Shown in pieces: positions 25,680 through 34,576 of a stretch of 64,000 bases of DNA (position 1 is its first letter; every line of letters begins with the position of its first letter). The DNA comes from Geothrix sp. PMB-07. GTDB taxonomy: Bacteria > Acidobacteriota > Holophagae > Holophagales > Holophagaceae. Made by a program: the position numbers and the translations under genes. The notes under the pieces are model-generated. The model did no database searches and had not been told where the DNA came from. It worked only from the letters and a program-made list of their open reading frames with translations. Location: the NCBI RefSeq assembly GCF_030758935.1, contig NZ_CP132333.1:1054992-1118991 (forward strand), given 5' to 3'.

Positions 25680-28148
25680 CTACTCCGGCCAATGATGCTT
25701 GGGATAGAGGCGGGAGAGGGCGGGCCGCAGCTCCTGGTAGACCCGCTGCCAGAAACCTGCGAGATCCGTGGTGACCTGGACGGCCCGCATGTTCGGGGCC
25801 AGCAGGTGCAGCACCAGGGGCACGGCGCCGCCCGCAACCGCCGGGGATTTCTTGAGGCCCCAGAAATCCTGCAGGCGGGAGGCGATCCAGGGCGGATCGT
25901 CCTCGTAATGCACCTTGGTGGGCCGCCCCTTGGGCAGCTGGATGGCCTCGGGCGCCCAGCTGTCGAGCAGGCGCAGTGTTTCCGCAGGGAAAGCCTGGCG
26001 CAGGGCGGCGGGCCAATCCACTTCCTGCACCTCCCGGAGGGTGGTGCGGCCTTGGCAGGCTCCGGCCAGCAGGGGGCCCAGCAGATCGTCAGGAAGGCCG
26101 AGGTCGGGTCGGTGTTTCCTTAGAAACGCAAGCCGCGCCAGCAACCGAGCTGGAACCTCGTCCAGGGGCCGCTCCCGCAGGGCTTCACCAAGCAGGGTGG
26201 CGGCCCGCGGATCGGAAGCATCCGCTGGCCCGCGGCTGGCATCAATGACCAGCCCTGCGAAGCGGATTTCCGAGCGGCGCTCCACCCGCCCGGCGCTGGG
26301 GTTGAACACCAACTCGTCCACATCCTCCAGGCGCTCCGGGAAGGCATCCAGCAGCCAGTCCGCCTCACAGCGGGAGGCCATGCGGATCAGCGTCTGTCCG
26401 CCTGTGCCCTGCTTGGTGGCTTCGGCCTCCAGGGCCAGGATCAGCCCCGGCCGCCGCACGCGGCTGGCAGGATCGAGCTTCGCGCCGCCACCACCTGCGA
26501 AGGCGCAGGTGCCATTGGCCGAGAGCTGGCCCACGCGGTCCGGGTAGGCGTGCAGCAGGGCCTTCAGCAGCCGCGTTTCTGCATCACCTGGTTCGGCGGG
26601 CGAAGGCAGCAGGCGGGCAAGGGATTGGGAAGCGCGCCGGGCCCGCTGGACGGCGGACACATCCAGACCCGCAGCGCGGCAAGCCCCCGCCCCGAAGCCT
26701 GCCGTTTCGGCCTCGTCGAACTGATCCAGGCGCAGCAGCAGGTCGGAGTCGGCGCCGTGGCCGGTCTTCACCGGATTTCTGTCCAGGCCTTGGCGGGCCG
26801 ACAGCCCGCCAGTCTCCAGCAGGGCCGCGGCGCGCAGGGCCAGCTGGGGGATGCCCAGGTCCTCCCCGGCCACGGCCAGCCGCGCCAGGCGCGGGTGCAG
26901 GGGCAGGTCGGCCATGCGGCGGCCGATGGGGCTGAGGGCGCCGTCCTCCAGGGCGTCCAGGCGCGTGAGGAGGGCCTCCGCCGAAGCCACCGAAGCCGCC
27001 GGTGGGGCCTCGAACCAATCGAGGTTTCCAGGCTGGCCGATGCCCATGCCGTGGAGGGTGAGCAGGGGTTCCGCCAGGTCGGCGCGCTGGAGTTCCGGCG
27101 TGTCGAAGGCGGGCCGGGCGGCGTGATCGGCTTCCGTGAACAGCCGCAGGCAGCGGCCCGGCCCCGTGCGGCCCGCCCGGCCCGTGCGCTGGGTGCAGCG
27201 AGCCTGACTGATGCGCACGGTCTTCAAGCCCGAGAGGCCCGACCAGGGCGAGTAGACGGCCTCGCGGCCCAATCCCGAATCCACCACGGCGCCGATGCCA
27301 TCGAGGGTGACGGAGCTTTCCGCCACATTGGTGCTGAGGATGACCTTGGGTGTGGCGAGGGGCTCCAGGGCGTGGGCCTGAGCCTCGGGCGAAAGATCCC
27401 CGTGCAGGGGCCGCAGGCTCAGGCCGCGGCGCTGGGCCACGGCCTCGCAGCCCTTCAGGCAGGCGCGAATCTCGGCGGCACCCGGCAGGAAGACGAGGGT
27501 GTGGCCGCGCAGGCCCTCGGCATAGAGCCGCTCCAGGGCGTCAGCCACCTGCAATTCAATGGGGCGGTCATCGGGGCGCGCGAGAAAGGCGGTTTCCACC
27601 GGAAAGACCCGCCCTTCGCTGCGCAGCACGGGCGCGTCCAGGTAGGTGGCTACGGGGCCGGGATCCAGGGTGGCGGACATGACCAGCAGACGCAGGTCGG
27701 GCCGGGACTGCCGCTGCAGGCGTCGCAGCAGGGTGATGGCCAGGTCGGTGTGGAGGTGGCGCTCATGGAATTCATCGAGAACCAGCGCCGTGATGCCCCG
27801 CAGCTGGGGGTCGCCATGGAGGCGCCGCAGCAGCAGGCCCTCGGTGACGAAGCGCAGGCGCGTGGCCTTGGAGACCTTCTGCTCGAAGCGCACGGCGTAA
27901 CCCGCCCGCTGGCCCAGGGCTTCGCCGAGTTCTTCGGCCACCCGGGTGGCAGCCAAGCGGGCGGCCAGGCGGCGAGGCTCGAGGATCCAGCATTCACCTT
28001 CTCCCAACAGCCCCGAGGCCAGCAGCGCTGGGGGCACGCGCGTGGTCTTGCCCGCGCCGGGATCCGCCTGCAGAACAAGGTTGGGATGGTGGCTCAGGCT
28101 GTCGATGATCTGCGGCAGCAGGGGATCGATGGGCAGGGCCAAGGTCAC
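25680..28148 (-). CDS. hrpB: ATP-dependent RNA helicase HrpB
   Basis: An 822-residue DEAH/RHA-type helicase: Walker A ADPGAGKTTRVPPALL near residue 28, DEFHERHLHTD (DExH box), SATLD, LSTNVAESSVTLDG and QRTGRAGRTGPGRCLRL, then the HA2 region and the HrpB-specific C-terminal domain. The length is standard for HrpB. Its cellular role is poorly defined; it is thought to act on RNA or ribosome assembly. It starts with GTG, and the GTGA overlaps the stop of the membrane-protein gene upstream. Confidence 0.95.
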   Translation of the reverse strand: MTLALPIDPLLPQIIDSLSHHPNLVLQADPGAGKTTRVPPALLASGLLGEGECWILEPRRLAARLAATRVAEELGEALGQRAGYAVRFEQKVSKATRLRFVTEGLLLRRLHGDPQLRGITALVLDEFHERHLHTDLAITLLRRLQRQSRPDLRLLVMSATLDPGPVATYLDAPVLRSEGRVFPVETAFLARPDDRPIELQVADALERLYAEGLRGHTLVFLPGAAEIRACLKGCEAVAQRRGLSLRPLHGDLSPEAQAHALEPLATPKVILSTNVAESSVTLDGIGAVVDSGLGREAVYSPWSGLSGLKTVRISQARCTQRTGRAGRTGPGRCLRLFTEADHAARPAFDTPELQRADLAEPLLTLHGMGIGQPGNLDWFEAPPAASVASAEALLTRLDALEDGALSPIGRRMADLPLHPRLARLAVAGEDLGIPQLALRAAALLETGGLSARQGLDRNPVKTGHGADSDLLLRLDQFDEAETAGFGAGACRAAGLDVSAVQRARRASQSLARLLPSPAEPGDAETRLLKALLHAYPDRVGQLSANGTCAFAGGGGAKLDPASRVRRPGLILALEAEATKQGTGGQTLIRMASRCEADWLLDAFPERLEDVDELVFNPSAGRVERRSEIRFAGLVIDASRGPADASDPRAATLLGEALRERPLDEVPARLLARLAFLRKHRPDLGLPDDLLGPLLAGACQGRTTLREVQEVDWPAALRQAFPAETLRLLDSWAPEAIQLPKGRPTKVHYEDDPPWIASRLQDFWGLKKSPAVAGGAVPLVLHLLAPNMRAVQVTTDLAGFWQRVYQELRPALSRLYPKHHWPE

Positions 28149-29137
28149 ACCTGCTCCAGGGCGGCGCGGAAGGCGGCGGGGTCATCCACGGAGAAGGCCA
28201 GGCGCGTGGTGGGTCGCCCCGGGCCCAGGAGGCCCAGCACGCGCACGGGTTCGCTCAGTTCAAGCTCCAGCACCGCGGGCCCCGCGGCCACGAGCTTCTG
28301 CACACCTTTCATGTGTGCATGTCGGGCCCAGTCATCGTTGAATTCGGGCAGGGGTCCGATGGATTGGATTAAGCCAACGGGAAACGACACAGACTTCACC
28401 AGGCCCTGGTGCAGGTGGAGTTGTCCGTCGCAGATCTGGTGGGGGCGGGCCTTCAGCGTGGCGTAGAAGCCGAAGAGCCAGAGCACCGCGTAGATCGTGG
28501 AGCCGTGCAGGATCCAGCGCAGCCAGGGCGCGAGGTGGGGAAAGAGGGCATGAAGCAGCAGGATGTCTCCGGGAATGAGCAGGGGCAGGGCGGGGAGGAA
28601 CCCACCGAGGGCCGCTTCCCGATGATGGCTGAAGCCCGGGGGCGCCGGGTCACGGAAGCCGCCACAGAGGAAGCGCAGGGCACTGCCCAGCATGACCAGC
28701 TCCAGGGCGATGAGGCGGGCGGCCCGGGGTGGGAGGAAGGCTTCAAAGGCGAGGGCGATGCGGTCTTCGGGCCAGGCGCCTGGTTGGGAGCGTACGCTCC
28801 TCCAAGCTCGGATGGCCAGTACCAGCAGCAGCGCCTCCAGCACCAGGGCCGTCGCCAGCCTCAGTTTGAAGGTCAGGCCGGGGCCTCTCGCGATCATCAG
28901 GCCCAGGCCCTCCAGACACACCAGGGCGGGCAGCAGCAGGCGCGTGCCCGGCAGCCGCCCGCGGCGCCAATCGCGGGTCAGGCTCAGCATCCTGAGGGCC
29001 AGAAAACCCAGCAGGCCACCAAGAATCCAGGGGGATGTGCGTTGCCCCGGGTACCGCAAGCGCAGAATCAAGGCCCTTCCGGCCAAGGCGAGAAACAGGA
29101 CCCAGAGCAGGGCCAGGGGGCGGAAGCGCTTTTCCAT
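28145..29137 (-). CDS. polytopic membrane protein of unknown function
   Basis: A 330-residue protein with about six hydrophobic segments in the first 230 residues (LALLWVLFLALAGRALIL, ILGGLLGFLALRMLSL and so on) and a soluble C-terminal tail of about 95 residues (DGQLHLHQGLVKSVSFPVGL) with a PH-like pattern of short strands. No enzyme motif was found. It is the first gene of the long minus-strand run and overlaps hrpB by 4 bases. Divergent from the transketolase gene. Confidence 0.65.
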   Translation of the reverse strand: MEKRFRPLALLWVLFLALAGRALILRLRYPGQRTSPWILGGLLGFLALRMLSLTRDWRRGRLPGTRLLLPALVCLEGLGLMIARGPGLTFKLRLATALVLEALLLVLAIRAWRSVRSQPGAWPEDRIALAFEAFLPPRAARLIALELVMLGSALRFLCGGFRDPAPPGFSHHREAALGGFLPALPLLIPGDILLLHALFPHLAPWLRWILHGSTIYAVLWLFGFYATLKARPHQICDGQLHLHQGLVKSVSFPVGLIQSIGPLPEFNDDWARHAHMKGVQKLVAAGPAVLELELSEPVRVLGLLGPGRPTTRLAFSVDDPAAFRAALEQV

Positions 29138-29271
29138 CCAACCAGCCTAGAACCATCCTGCTGCGCCGAACGCATCGGGGGCCAGCCGCAGACCGCCCCC
29201 GCTGAACGGTAGACCCATGACGGCGGACCGGGCCCTCCTCGCGTAGAATGAAGGTTTGGATGGGAGTGGTC

Positions 29272-30240
29272 ATGGCGGGTCTGGAAACGGCAGGCGTGGG
29301 CGGCAAGGCGGGCGGAGTGATGGACAGCCTGCGGGACGCCTACGGCGACACCCTGGTGGAGCTGGGGAACGAGGGCGCCAACCTCATCGTGTTCGACGCC
29401 GACCTGGCGGGGTCCACCCGCACCGGCAAGTTCGCCAAGGCCTTCCCCGAGCGCTTCTTCAACATGGGCGCCGCCGAGCAGGGCATGGTGGCCGCCGCCG
29501 CCGGGGCCGCCACCACGGGGGTGGTGCCCTTCCTCAGCACCTTCGCCATGTTCGCCACGGGCCGGGCCTATGAAATCGTCCGCCAGGCCGTGGGTGTGGG
29601 GCACCAGAACGTCAAGATCGTCGCCACCCACGCCGGGCTCACCGTGGGCGAGGACGGCGGCACCCACCAGTGCCTGGAGGATCTGGCGCTGATGGCCATG
29701 ATTCCCGGCATGACCGTTCTTTCACCCGCCGACGGCATCGAGACGAAGCAGGCCGTGCGCTTCGCCTACACCCACCAGGGCCCCGTCTACATCCGCCTCA
29801 CCCGCGACAAGTTCCCCCGCATCCATGCCGACGACTACCAGTTCGAGGTGGGCAAGGCCGTGGTGATGTGCGAGGGCACCGATGTGCTGCTCGTGGGCTG
29901 CGGGCTGGGCACCAGCATCTGCTTGGACGCCGCCGAGCTGCTGGCCGCTGATGGCATCGAGGCCACCGTGCTGCACGCCCCCACCCTCAAGCCCTTCGAC
30001 CGCGACACGCTGATCGCCCAGGCCAAGCGGCACAAGGCCGTGGTCACCTGCGAGGAGCACCAGATCCACGGCGGCCTGGGTGGCATCGTGGCGGAGATCC
30101 TCTCCGAGGCCCACCCCATGCCCGTGCGTCGCGTGGGTGTGAACGACCAGTTCGGCCAGAGCGGCAAGCCCGAGAAGCTGCTGGCGGCCTATGGCGTCAC
30201 GCCTGAGGCCGTGGTTGCCGCCGCCAAGGCCGCTCTCTAA
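29272..30240 (+). CDS. transketolase C-terminal subunit (split type)
   Basis: A 322-residue protein equal to the pyrimidine-binding plus C-terminal domains of transketolase: NMGAAEQGMVAAAAGAA (catalytic Glu), FSTFAMF-type segment FLSTFAMFATGRAYE, THAGLTVGEDGGTHQ, and CEEHQIHGGLGG near the end. In split transketolases the thiamine-diphosphate-binding N-terminal half is a separate gene, usually just upstream. None is present here; the neighbouring gene is divergent and unrelated. GGGAG precedes the ATG at 29272. It should act in the non-oxidative pentose phosphate pathway, or as an unknown thiamine-dependent transferase, with a partner encoded elsewhere. Confidence 0.88.
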   Translation: MAGLETAGVGGKAGGVMDSLRDAYGDTLVELGNEGANLIVFDADLAGSTRTGKFAKAFPERFFNMGAAEQGMVAAAAGAATTGVVPFLSTFAMFATGRAYEIVRQAVGVGHQNVKIVATHAGLTVGEDGGTHQCLEDLALMAMIPGMTVLSPADGIETKQAVRFAYTHQGPVYIRLTRDKFPRIHADDYQFEVGKAVVMCEGTDVLLVGCGLGTSICLDAAELLAADGIEATVLHAPTLKPFDRDTLIAQAKRHKAVVTCEEHQIHGGLGGIVAEILSEAHPMPVRRVGVNDQFGQSGKPEKLLAAYGVTPEAVVAAAKAAL

Positions 30241-30542
30241 TGGCCACCGAGACCTTCAAGGCCAGCCGCTGGACCAAGGGCAACCACCTGTTCACCACGG
30301 TCATCGAGGTTACGGAAACCGCCGTGGTGCGCCGCAAGCGCTCCTGGTTCACGGTCAACGAGATCAGCATCCATCTCTCCAAGGTGGCCAGTGTCCGCAT
30401 CGACACGGGCCTCTTCTGGTCGGACATCCTCATCGAAAGCACCGGCGGCAGCGATCCGCTGACCAGCCATGGCCACTCCAAGGCCGATGCGCGGCGCATC
30501 AAGGAACTCATCGAAGCAGCCCAGAGCCGGCAGATGAAATGA
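30240..30542 (+). CDS. small PH-like domain protein of unknown function
   Basis: A 100-residue protein whose ATG overlaps the transketolase stop (TAATG). The pattern (ATETFKASRWTKGNHLFTTV, VVRRKRSWFTVNEISIHLSKV, then a C-terminal helix ADARRIKELIEAAQSR) resembles bacterial PH domains: seven strands closed by one helix. There is no signal or membrane segment. Coupling to transketolase suggests co-expression but gives no function. Confidence 0.6.
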   Translation: MATETFKASRWTKGNHLFTTVIEVTETAVVRRKRSWFTVNEISIHLSKVASVRIDTGLFWSDILIESTGGSDPLTSHGHSKADARRIKELIEAAQSRQMK

Positions 30543-30630
30543 TCCCGATGGAGGAAGTCGGCCATTCTTCACATCGGACCGGAGCTATCGATCAGATGGG
30601 AGCCAACCCCATTTCCTCCCAGGCATAACC

Positions 30631-33411
30631 ATGCAGCCGTCCCCGGCAGGTCCATCAGACGTTGAACCACCGGAGGATTCCGGCGGCGAAACTCTGGCGC
30701 CGGGCACCGAGATCGGACGCTTCCAGGTGCGCGGGCTGCTGGGTCAGGGCGGCATGGGCGCGGTGTACCTGGCCTGGGATCCGGTGCTCGAACGCAAGGT
30801 GGCCCTGAAGGCCATTCATCTGAGCGAGCACGAATCGTCCTCCGCCACAGGCCGTTTCCGGCGCGAGGCCATGGCCCTGGCCCAGCTCAACCACCCCCAT
30901 GTGTGCCAAGTGCACGATTGGGTAGAGGCGCGGGGCAGCGCCTTCATCGCCATGGAATTCGTGGAGGGGGAAACGCTCTCGGCGCTGGCTCCGAAGCTGG
31001 GCTTTCGGGCAAAAATGCAAGCCCTCCATGCCATTGCTCTCGCCTTGCAGGCGGCTCACGCCAAGGGCATCGTTCACCGCGATCTGAAGCCCAGCAACGT
31101 GATGCTGGATCACCAGGGGCAGGTGAAGGTGCTGGATTTCGGCCTGGCCCGGCTGCTGGATTCCGCCGCCGTTCAGGCGGAGGCGCCCACGGGGCAGGTG
31201 CCGAATCTGGCGAGTCTGGCCTTTCTGGAAAGGGACACGCAGGCCGGTGGTGGATCCATCGATGAGGCGCTGACCCGGCCAGCGGCTTCATCCAGCTGGG
31301 GTGAGTTGACCGAAGCGGGGCACTTCATGGGCAGCCCCCTCTATGCCTCCCCTGAACAGATGAGCGGCAAGCGTGTTGGGGCGGCCAGCGATGTGTTTTC
31401 TCTCGGCGTGGTGGCCTGGGAGCTGCTGGTGGGTGAAGCGCCGTTTCCGGGCGAGGGGCGCGAGCGCATGGAAGCCACCCTCGAAGGCGAGCTTCGGCCC
31501 TTGCGGGGTGCACGGCTGCCCCGTCGTCTGGAAGCTCTGCTGCGGGCCATGCTCAGGCAGGACGCGGATCTCCGGCCCACGAGCCGCGAGGTGGCCGAAG
31601 CCCTGGCCCTGCAGCTGAATCGAAAACCAGTCACCCGGTGGGTTCTGGGCACCCTGCTTGCTGTGTCGCTCGTGGCCGGAGGAGGCTACCTCCTGTTCGG
31701 CCGCAGCATCATCGCCGATCTGGGCAAAGCGCAGGTGCCGCGCCTGGCGGTCATGCCCATCCGCAATGCCACGGGGGATCCGAATCTGGAGGCCCTGGTG
31801 GGGGTGGGCATGGCGGAACTGCTGGCCACGTCTCTGCACGGCTCCCCGAGTCTTTCCGTGGTGGAGCCCGAGGCCGTCAGCCGCATCATCACCAACCTGC
31901 GAATGAATGCCTCGGAGGCCCAGGAACCCGCAGGACAAGCCCGCATCGCCAAGGCCCTGGGGGCGCGCCTCTTCCTGCGTGGCACGTTGAGTCGGGAAGC
32001 CAAAGGCCAGGCGCACCTGCTGAGCTATGACCTGGTGGATGCGTCTGGTCGGGTGCGCTTCTCGGGAGTGGTTCGGGCCCCGCGGGAGGAATCCTTCACG
32101 CCCTACACGCTGGTGGACCCTGCGGCCCATGATCTGCTCAGGAAGGTGGATCCCCTGCGTTCCAGTGCCATCCTGCAGCAGCCTGTGCCGCCCGAGGTGT
32201 TCGCCGCCTATGCCAACGGGAAAGCCCTGTTCCTCAAGGGGGATTTCAAGGCCAGTGAGCCCCAGCTCCGGGAGGCCGCCATGAAGGCACCGGCCTTCTC
32301 CAGCGCGGTGTCAGCCTACGCCGCCTGCCTGCGGCGCCTGGGCCGGGAGCAGGCCCCGGCCATCGCCAATTGGGCCCTCATGGCGGCCCGGGCCACGGGA
32401 GACCGTTGGGCCGAAGGGCGCGTCCTGGGATTGAAGGCCTACCTGGCCAAGGATCTGGGCCAGCTGGATGAGGCGCAACACCTGCGTGAAGCCTCCCTGG
32501 CGCTGGCGCACGCCGTGGGCGACCGGGATGGCGAGACCATCGCCGTCAACCACCTGGGCCTTATTGCCGCGGAGCGTGGGCACTACGATGAAGCCGGGCA
32601 GTACTATGAACGGTCGCTCCGATTGAGCCAGCAGACCGGTGATCAGGTCTACCTGTCCCTGGCTCAGAACAACCTGGCGAACCTCGCCCTGAAACGCGGC
32701 GATCTGGGAACCGCTGAAACCTACTACCGGAGCAATCTGAAGCTGCAGCAGGAGCAGGGCAACCGCTGGGGCGAGGCCCTGGCCCTCAACAACCTCGGCG
32801 TGGTGGCCCTCACCGCCCGCGATTTGCCCGCAGCGGAAACCCTGTTGACCCGGGCCCTCACAGCCCGTGAATCCGTGGGCGACCAAGGCGGCCAGATCAC
32901 CTGTCTGCGCAACCTGGGCATCCTGGCCTCCATGAAGGGTGAGCTGGCGGGGGCAGGCGAGCTCCATGCGAGGGCTCTCCAGCTGGCGCAAACCTCCGCG
33001 CTTCGCACCGTCGAGGCGGAATGCCAGTTCTACATGGCCGAACTCGACCGCACGCAGGGGCGCATGGCCAAGGCCCTGGCAGGCTACCAGCGCGTCATGG
33101 AGTTGTTGCCTGAAGGCGTGACACCCGAGGTGCGCATCAACGCCCAGGCGGGAATCGCGGAATGCTGCCTACGCAAACCCAGACCCGACACGAAGGAGGC
33201 GGAAGCCCGCCTGGCGGCCCTTCCGCTCGGGGCGGCGGATTCCCCTTACGTGCACCGGGCCCGGGCATGGCTGGCTTTTCGCACCGGACAGCCCAACCTG
33301 GCGCTGAAGGAACTGGATCAAGCCGTGGCCGATCCCCGCCGCCAGGCCCCGGAAATCCGGCGGGAACTGGAAGAGGCGCGAGTGGTTTTCCAGGCGGCAG
33401 GCAGCCGCTAG
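30631..33411 (+). CDS. Ser/Thr protein kinase with TolB-like and TPR regions
   Basis: A 926-residue protein. Kinase domain at about 30-325: glycine loop LLGQGGMGAVY, K60, HRDLKPSN (D151), DFG 169-171, SPLYASPEQ. The activation segment is unusually long (about 65 residues from DFG to APE equivalent) and Ala/Gly/Ser-rich. One membrane helix at 337-357. Then a TolB-N/FlgO-like region (about 363-500; LAVMPIRNATGDPNLEALV) and a TPR array (about 505-915). Topology predicts a cytosolic kinase and a periplasmic TolB-like/TPR sensor. This layout is frequent in Acidobacteriota. Targets unknown. Confidence 0.92.
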   Translation: MQPSPAGPSDVEPPEDSGGETLAPGTEIGRFQVRGLLGQGGMGAVYLAWDPVLERKVALKAIHLSEHESSSATGRFRREAMALAQLNHPHVCQVHDWVEARGSAFIAMEFVEGETLSALAPKLGFRAKMQALHAIALALQAAHAKGIVHRDLKPSNVMLDHQGQVKVLDFGLARLLDSAAVQAEAPTGQVPNLASLAFLERDTQAGGGSIDEALTRPAASSSWGELTEAGHFMGSPLYASPEQMSGKRVGAASDVFSLGVVAWELLVGEAPFPGEGRERMEATLEGELRPLRGARLPRRLEALLRAMLRQDADLRPTSREVAEALALQLNRKPVTRWVLGTLLAVSLVAGGGYLLFGRSIIADLGKAQVPRLAVMPIRNATGDPNLEALVGVGMAELLATSLHGSPSLSVVEPEAVSRIITNLRMNASEAQEPAGQARIAKALGARLFLRGTLSREAKGQAHLLSYDLVDASGRVRFSGVVRAPREESFTPYTLVDPAAHDLLRKVDPLRSSAILQQPVPPEVFAAYANGKALFLKGDFKASEPQLREAAMKAPAFSSAVSAYAACLRRLGREQAPAIANWALMAARATGDRWAEGRVLGLKAYLAKDLGQLDEAQHLREASLALAHAVGDRDGETIAVNHLGLIAAERGHYDEAGQYYERSLRLSQQTGDQVYLSLAQNNLANLALKRGDLGTAETYYRSNLKLQQEQGNRWGEALALNNLGVVALTARDLPAAETLLTRALTARESVGDQGGQITCLRNLGILASMKGELAGAGELHARALQLAQTSALRTVEAECQFYMAELDRTQGRMAKALAGYQRVMELLPEGVTPEVRINAQAGIAECCLRKPRPDTKEAEARLAALPLGAADSPYVHRARAWLAFRTGQPNLALKELDQAVADPRRQAPEIRRELEEARVVFQAAGSR

Positions 33412-33707
33412 CGAGGTTCTTCCACTCTCGCAGTGCCTGCCAGTTTCGCTGCTACCGCCTTCAGATCATCTCCCGGCGAAAGATGGTGGCGAATTTCCTG
33501 ATCGCCTCGCTTCATGGCCACACAGATCTTTCCGAAGGGGCAGTTCTGAAGGCAGCTCTCCTTGACGATCTCCAGCCCCTGGAGTCGCTTCCGGGAGAGG
33601 AGCAGCTTGGTCAGGCACGCCAAGGCTTCGGTCATGGCCCTGCCTTGTTTGGGACGGCGCAGGGCGTGGCGTTCACAGTCTGAACAGATTGTCAGGGTGG
33701 CTGGCAT
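33408..33707 (-). CDS. small Cys-rich protein, DUF1636-like (possible iron-sulfur binding)
   Basis: A 99-residue protein with an early CSDC (TICSDCERHA) and a later ESCLQNCPFGKICVAMKR. The Cys pattern resembles DUF1636/thioredoxin-like [2Fe-2S] proteins, but the first Cys pair has one fewer spacing residue certainty and the match is by eye only. The rest is helical and charged. It is convergent with the kinase gene and overlaps it by 4 bases. No clear operon partner. Confidence 0.55.
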   Translation of the reverse strand: MPATLTICSDCERHALRRPKQGRAMTEALACLTKLLLSRKRLQGLEIVKESCLQNCPFGKICVAMKRGDQEIRHHLSPGDDLKAVAAKLAGTARVEEPR

Positions 33708-33772
33708 AGATCATAGGATGACACATCATTGAGGGTTTTTTCTGGGTGCGCCGGGTCTGTCAAGATTCCGGT

Positions 33773-34561
33773 TCAGAGGAAAACCGGCGCCCTCTTTTCC
33801 AGGAAGGCGGCGAGTCCTTCCCGGGCATCCGGATGGCGCATGGCGGCTTTCATCTGGGCTCCTTCGGTTTCGAGCTGGGCGCGCAGGCTGTTGCCATCCA
33901 GCCCCTGGTTGCGAAGCAGGGTGGCTTTGATGCGAGCGAAGGTTTCAGAGGGCCCCGAGGCAAAGCGACGGCCCAGGGCCGCCACTGTGGCGTCGAGCTG
34001 ATCCGGGGGTACCACCTGATTCACCAGCCCCAGAGCCTGGGCCCTGGGTGCATCCAGGGAATCGCCACCCAGCATGAGTTCAGCGGCAATGGCGGGGTTC
34101 ACCAGCCGCGAGAGGGCCACGCTCCCGCCCCAATCCGGGTGCAGACCGATTTTCACGAAAGCCATGCTGAACACTGCATCGGAGCTGGCCACACGGAAGT
34201 CGGCCGAAAGCGCGAGACTCATGCCGGCCCCTGCAGCGGCCCCCTGCACCACCGCAACCACGGGTTTGGGCAGCAGGGCCAGGCCGTGGGCCACGGTGAC
34301 TCCCAAATCCAGGAGCGCCTCCATCTCAGACCAGCGCCCTTCCGAAAGGGCCCGGGCCATCCAACCGATGTCGCCACCCGCGCAAAAGGCCCGGCCCGCG
34401 CCCCTGATGAACAGGGCTTTCACGATCGGTTCAGTGCACCTGGCCAGGGCCTCCTCGAAGCCCTCCCTCATCTCAGGCACCAGGGCATTCAGCTTGTCCG
34501 GCCGGTCCAGAGTCAGCGTGGCGATGCGATCAAGGATCTCGAAGCGAATGGGCGCGGACAT
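33773..34561 (-). CDS. enoyl-CoA hydratase/isomerase family protein
   Basis: A 262-residue crotonase-fold protein: IATLTLDRPDKLNAL, the oxyanion-hole segment GRAFCAGGDIGWM, VAVVQGAAAGAGMSLALSADFRVAS, FVKIGLHPDWGGS and LGLVNQVV. The second acidic position reads HPDWG, where canonical hydratases have Glu-rich PELG, so reaction type (hydratase, isomerase, methylglutaconyl-CoA hydratase-like) is uncertain. GGAGGG precedes the ATG. It lies 15 bases after the C26 peptidase gene, in the same direction. Confidence 0.88.
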   Translation of the reverse strand: MSAPIRFEILDRIATLTLDRPDKLNALVPEMREGFEEALARCTEPIVKALFIRGAGRAFCAGGDIGWMARALSEGRWSEMEALLDLGVTVAHGLALLPKPVVAVVQGAAAGAGMSLALSADFRVASSDAVFSMAFVKIGLHPDWGGSVALSRLVNPAIAAELMLGGDSLDAPRAQALGLVNQVVPPDQLDATVAALGRRFASGPSETFARIKATLLRNQGLDGNSLRAQLETEGAQMKAAMRHPDAREGLAAFLEKRAPVFL

Positions 34562-34576
34562 GGGCCCTCCGGGGGA

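Noticed and set aside
26550-28466. Long plus-strand frame opposite hrpB
   Set aside because: Gln/Gly/Arg-rich shadow of a complete DEAH helicase on the other strand.
33408-33707. Toxin-antitoxin partner near the Ser/Thr kinase
   Set aside because: The gene is convergent, Cys-rich and resembles DUF1636; no toxin or antitoxin motif.
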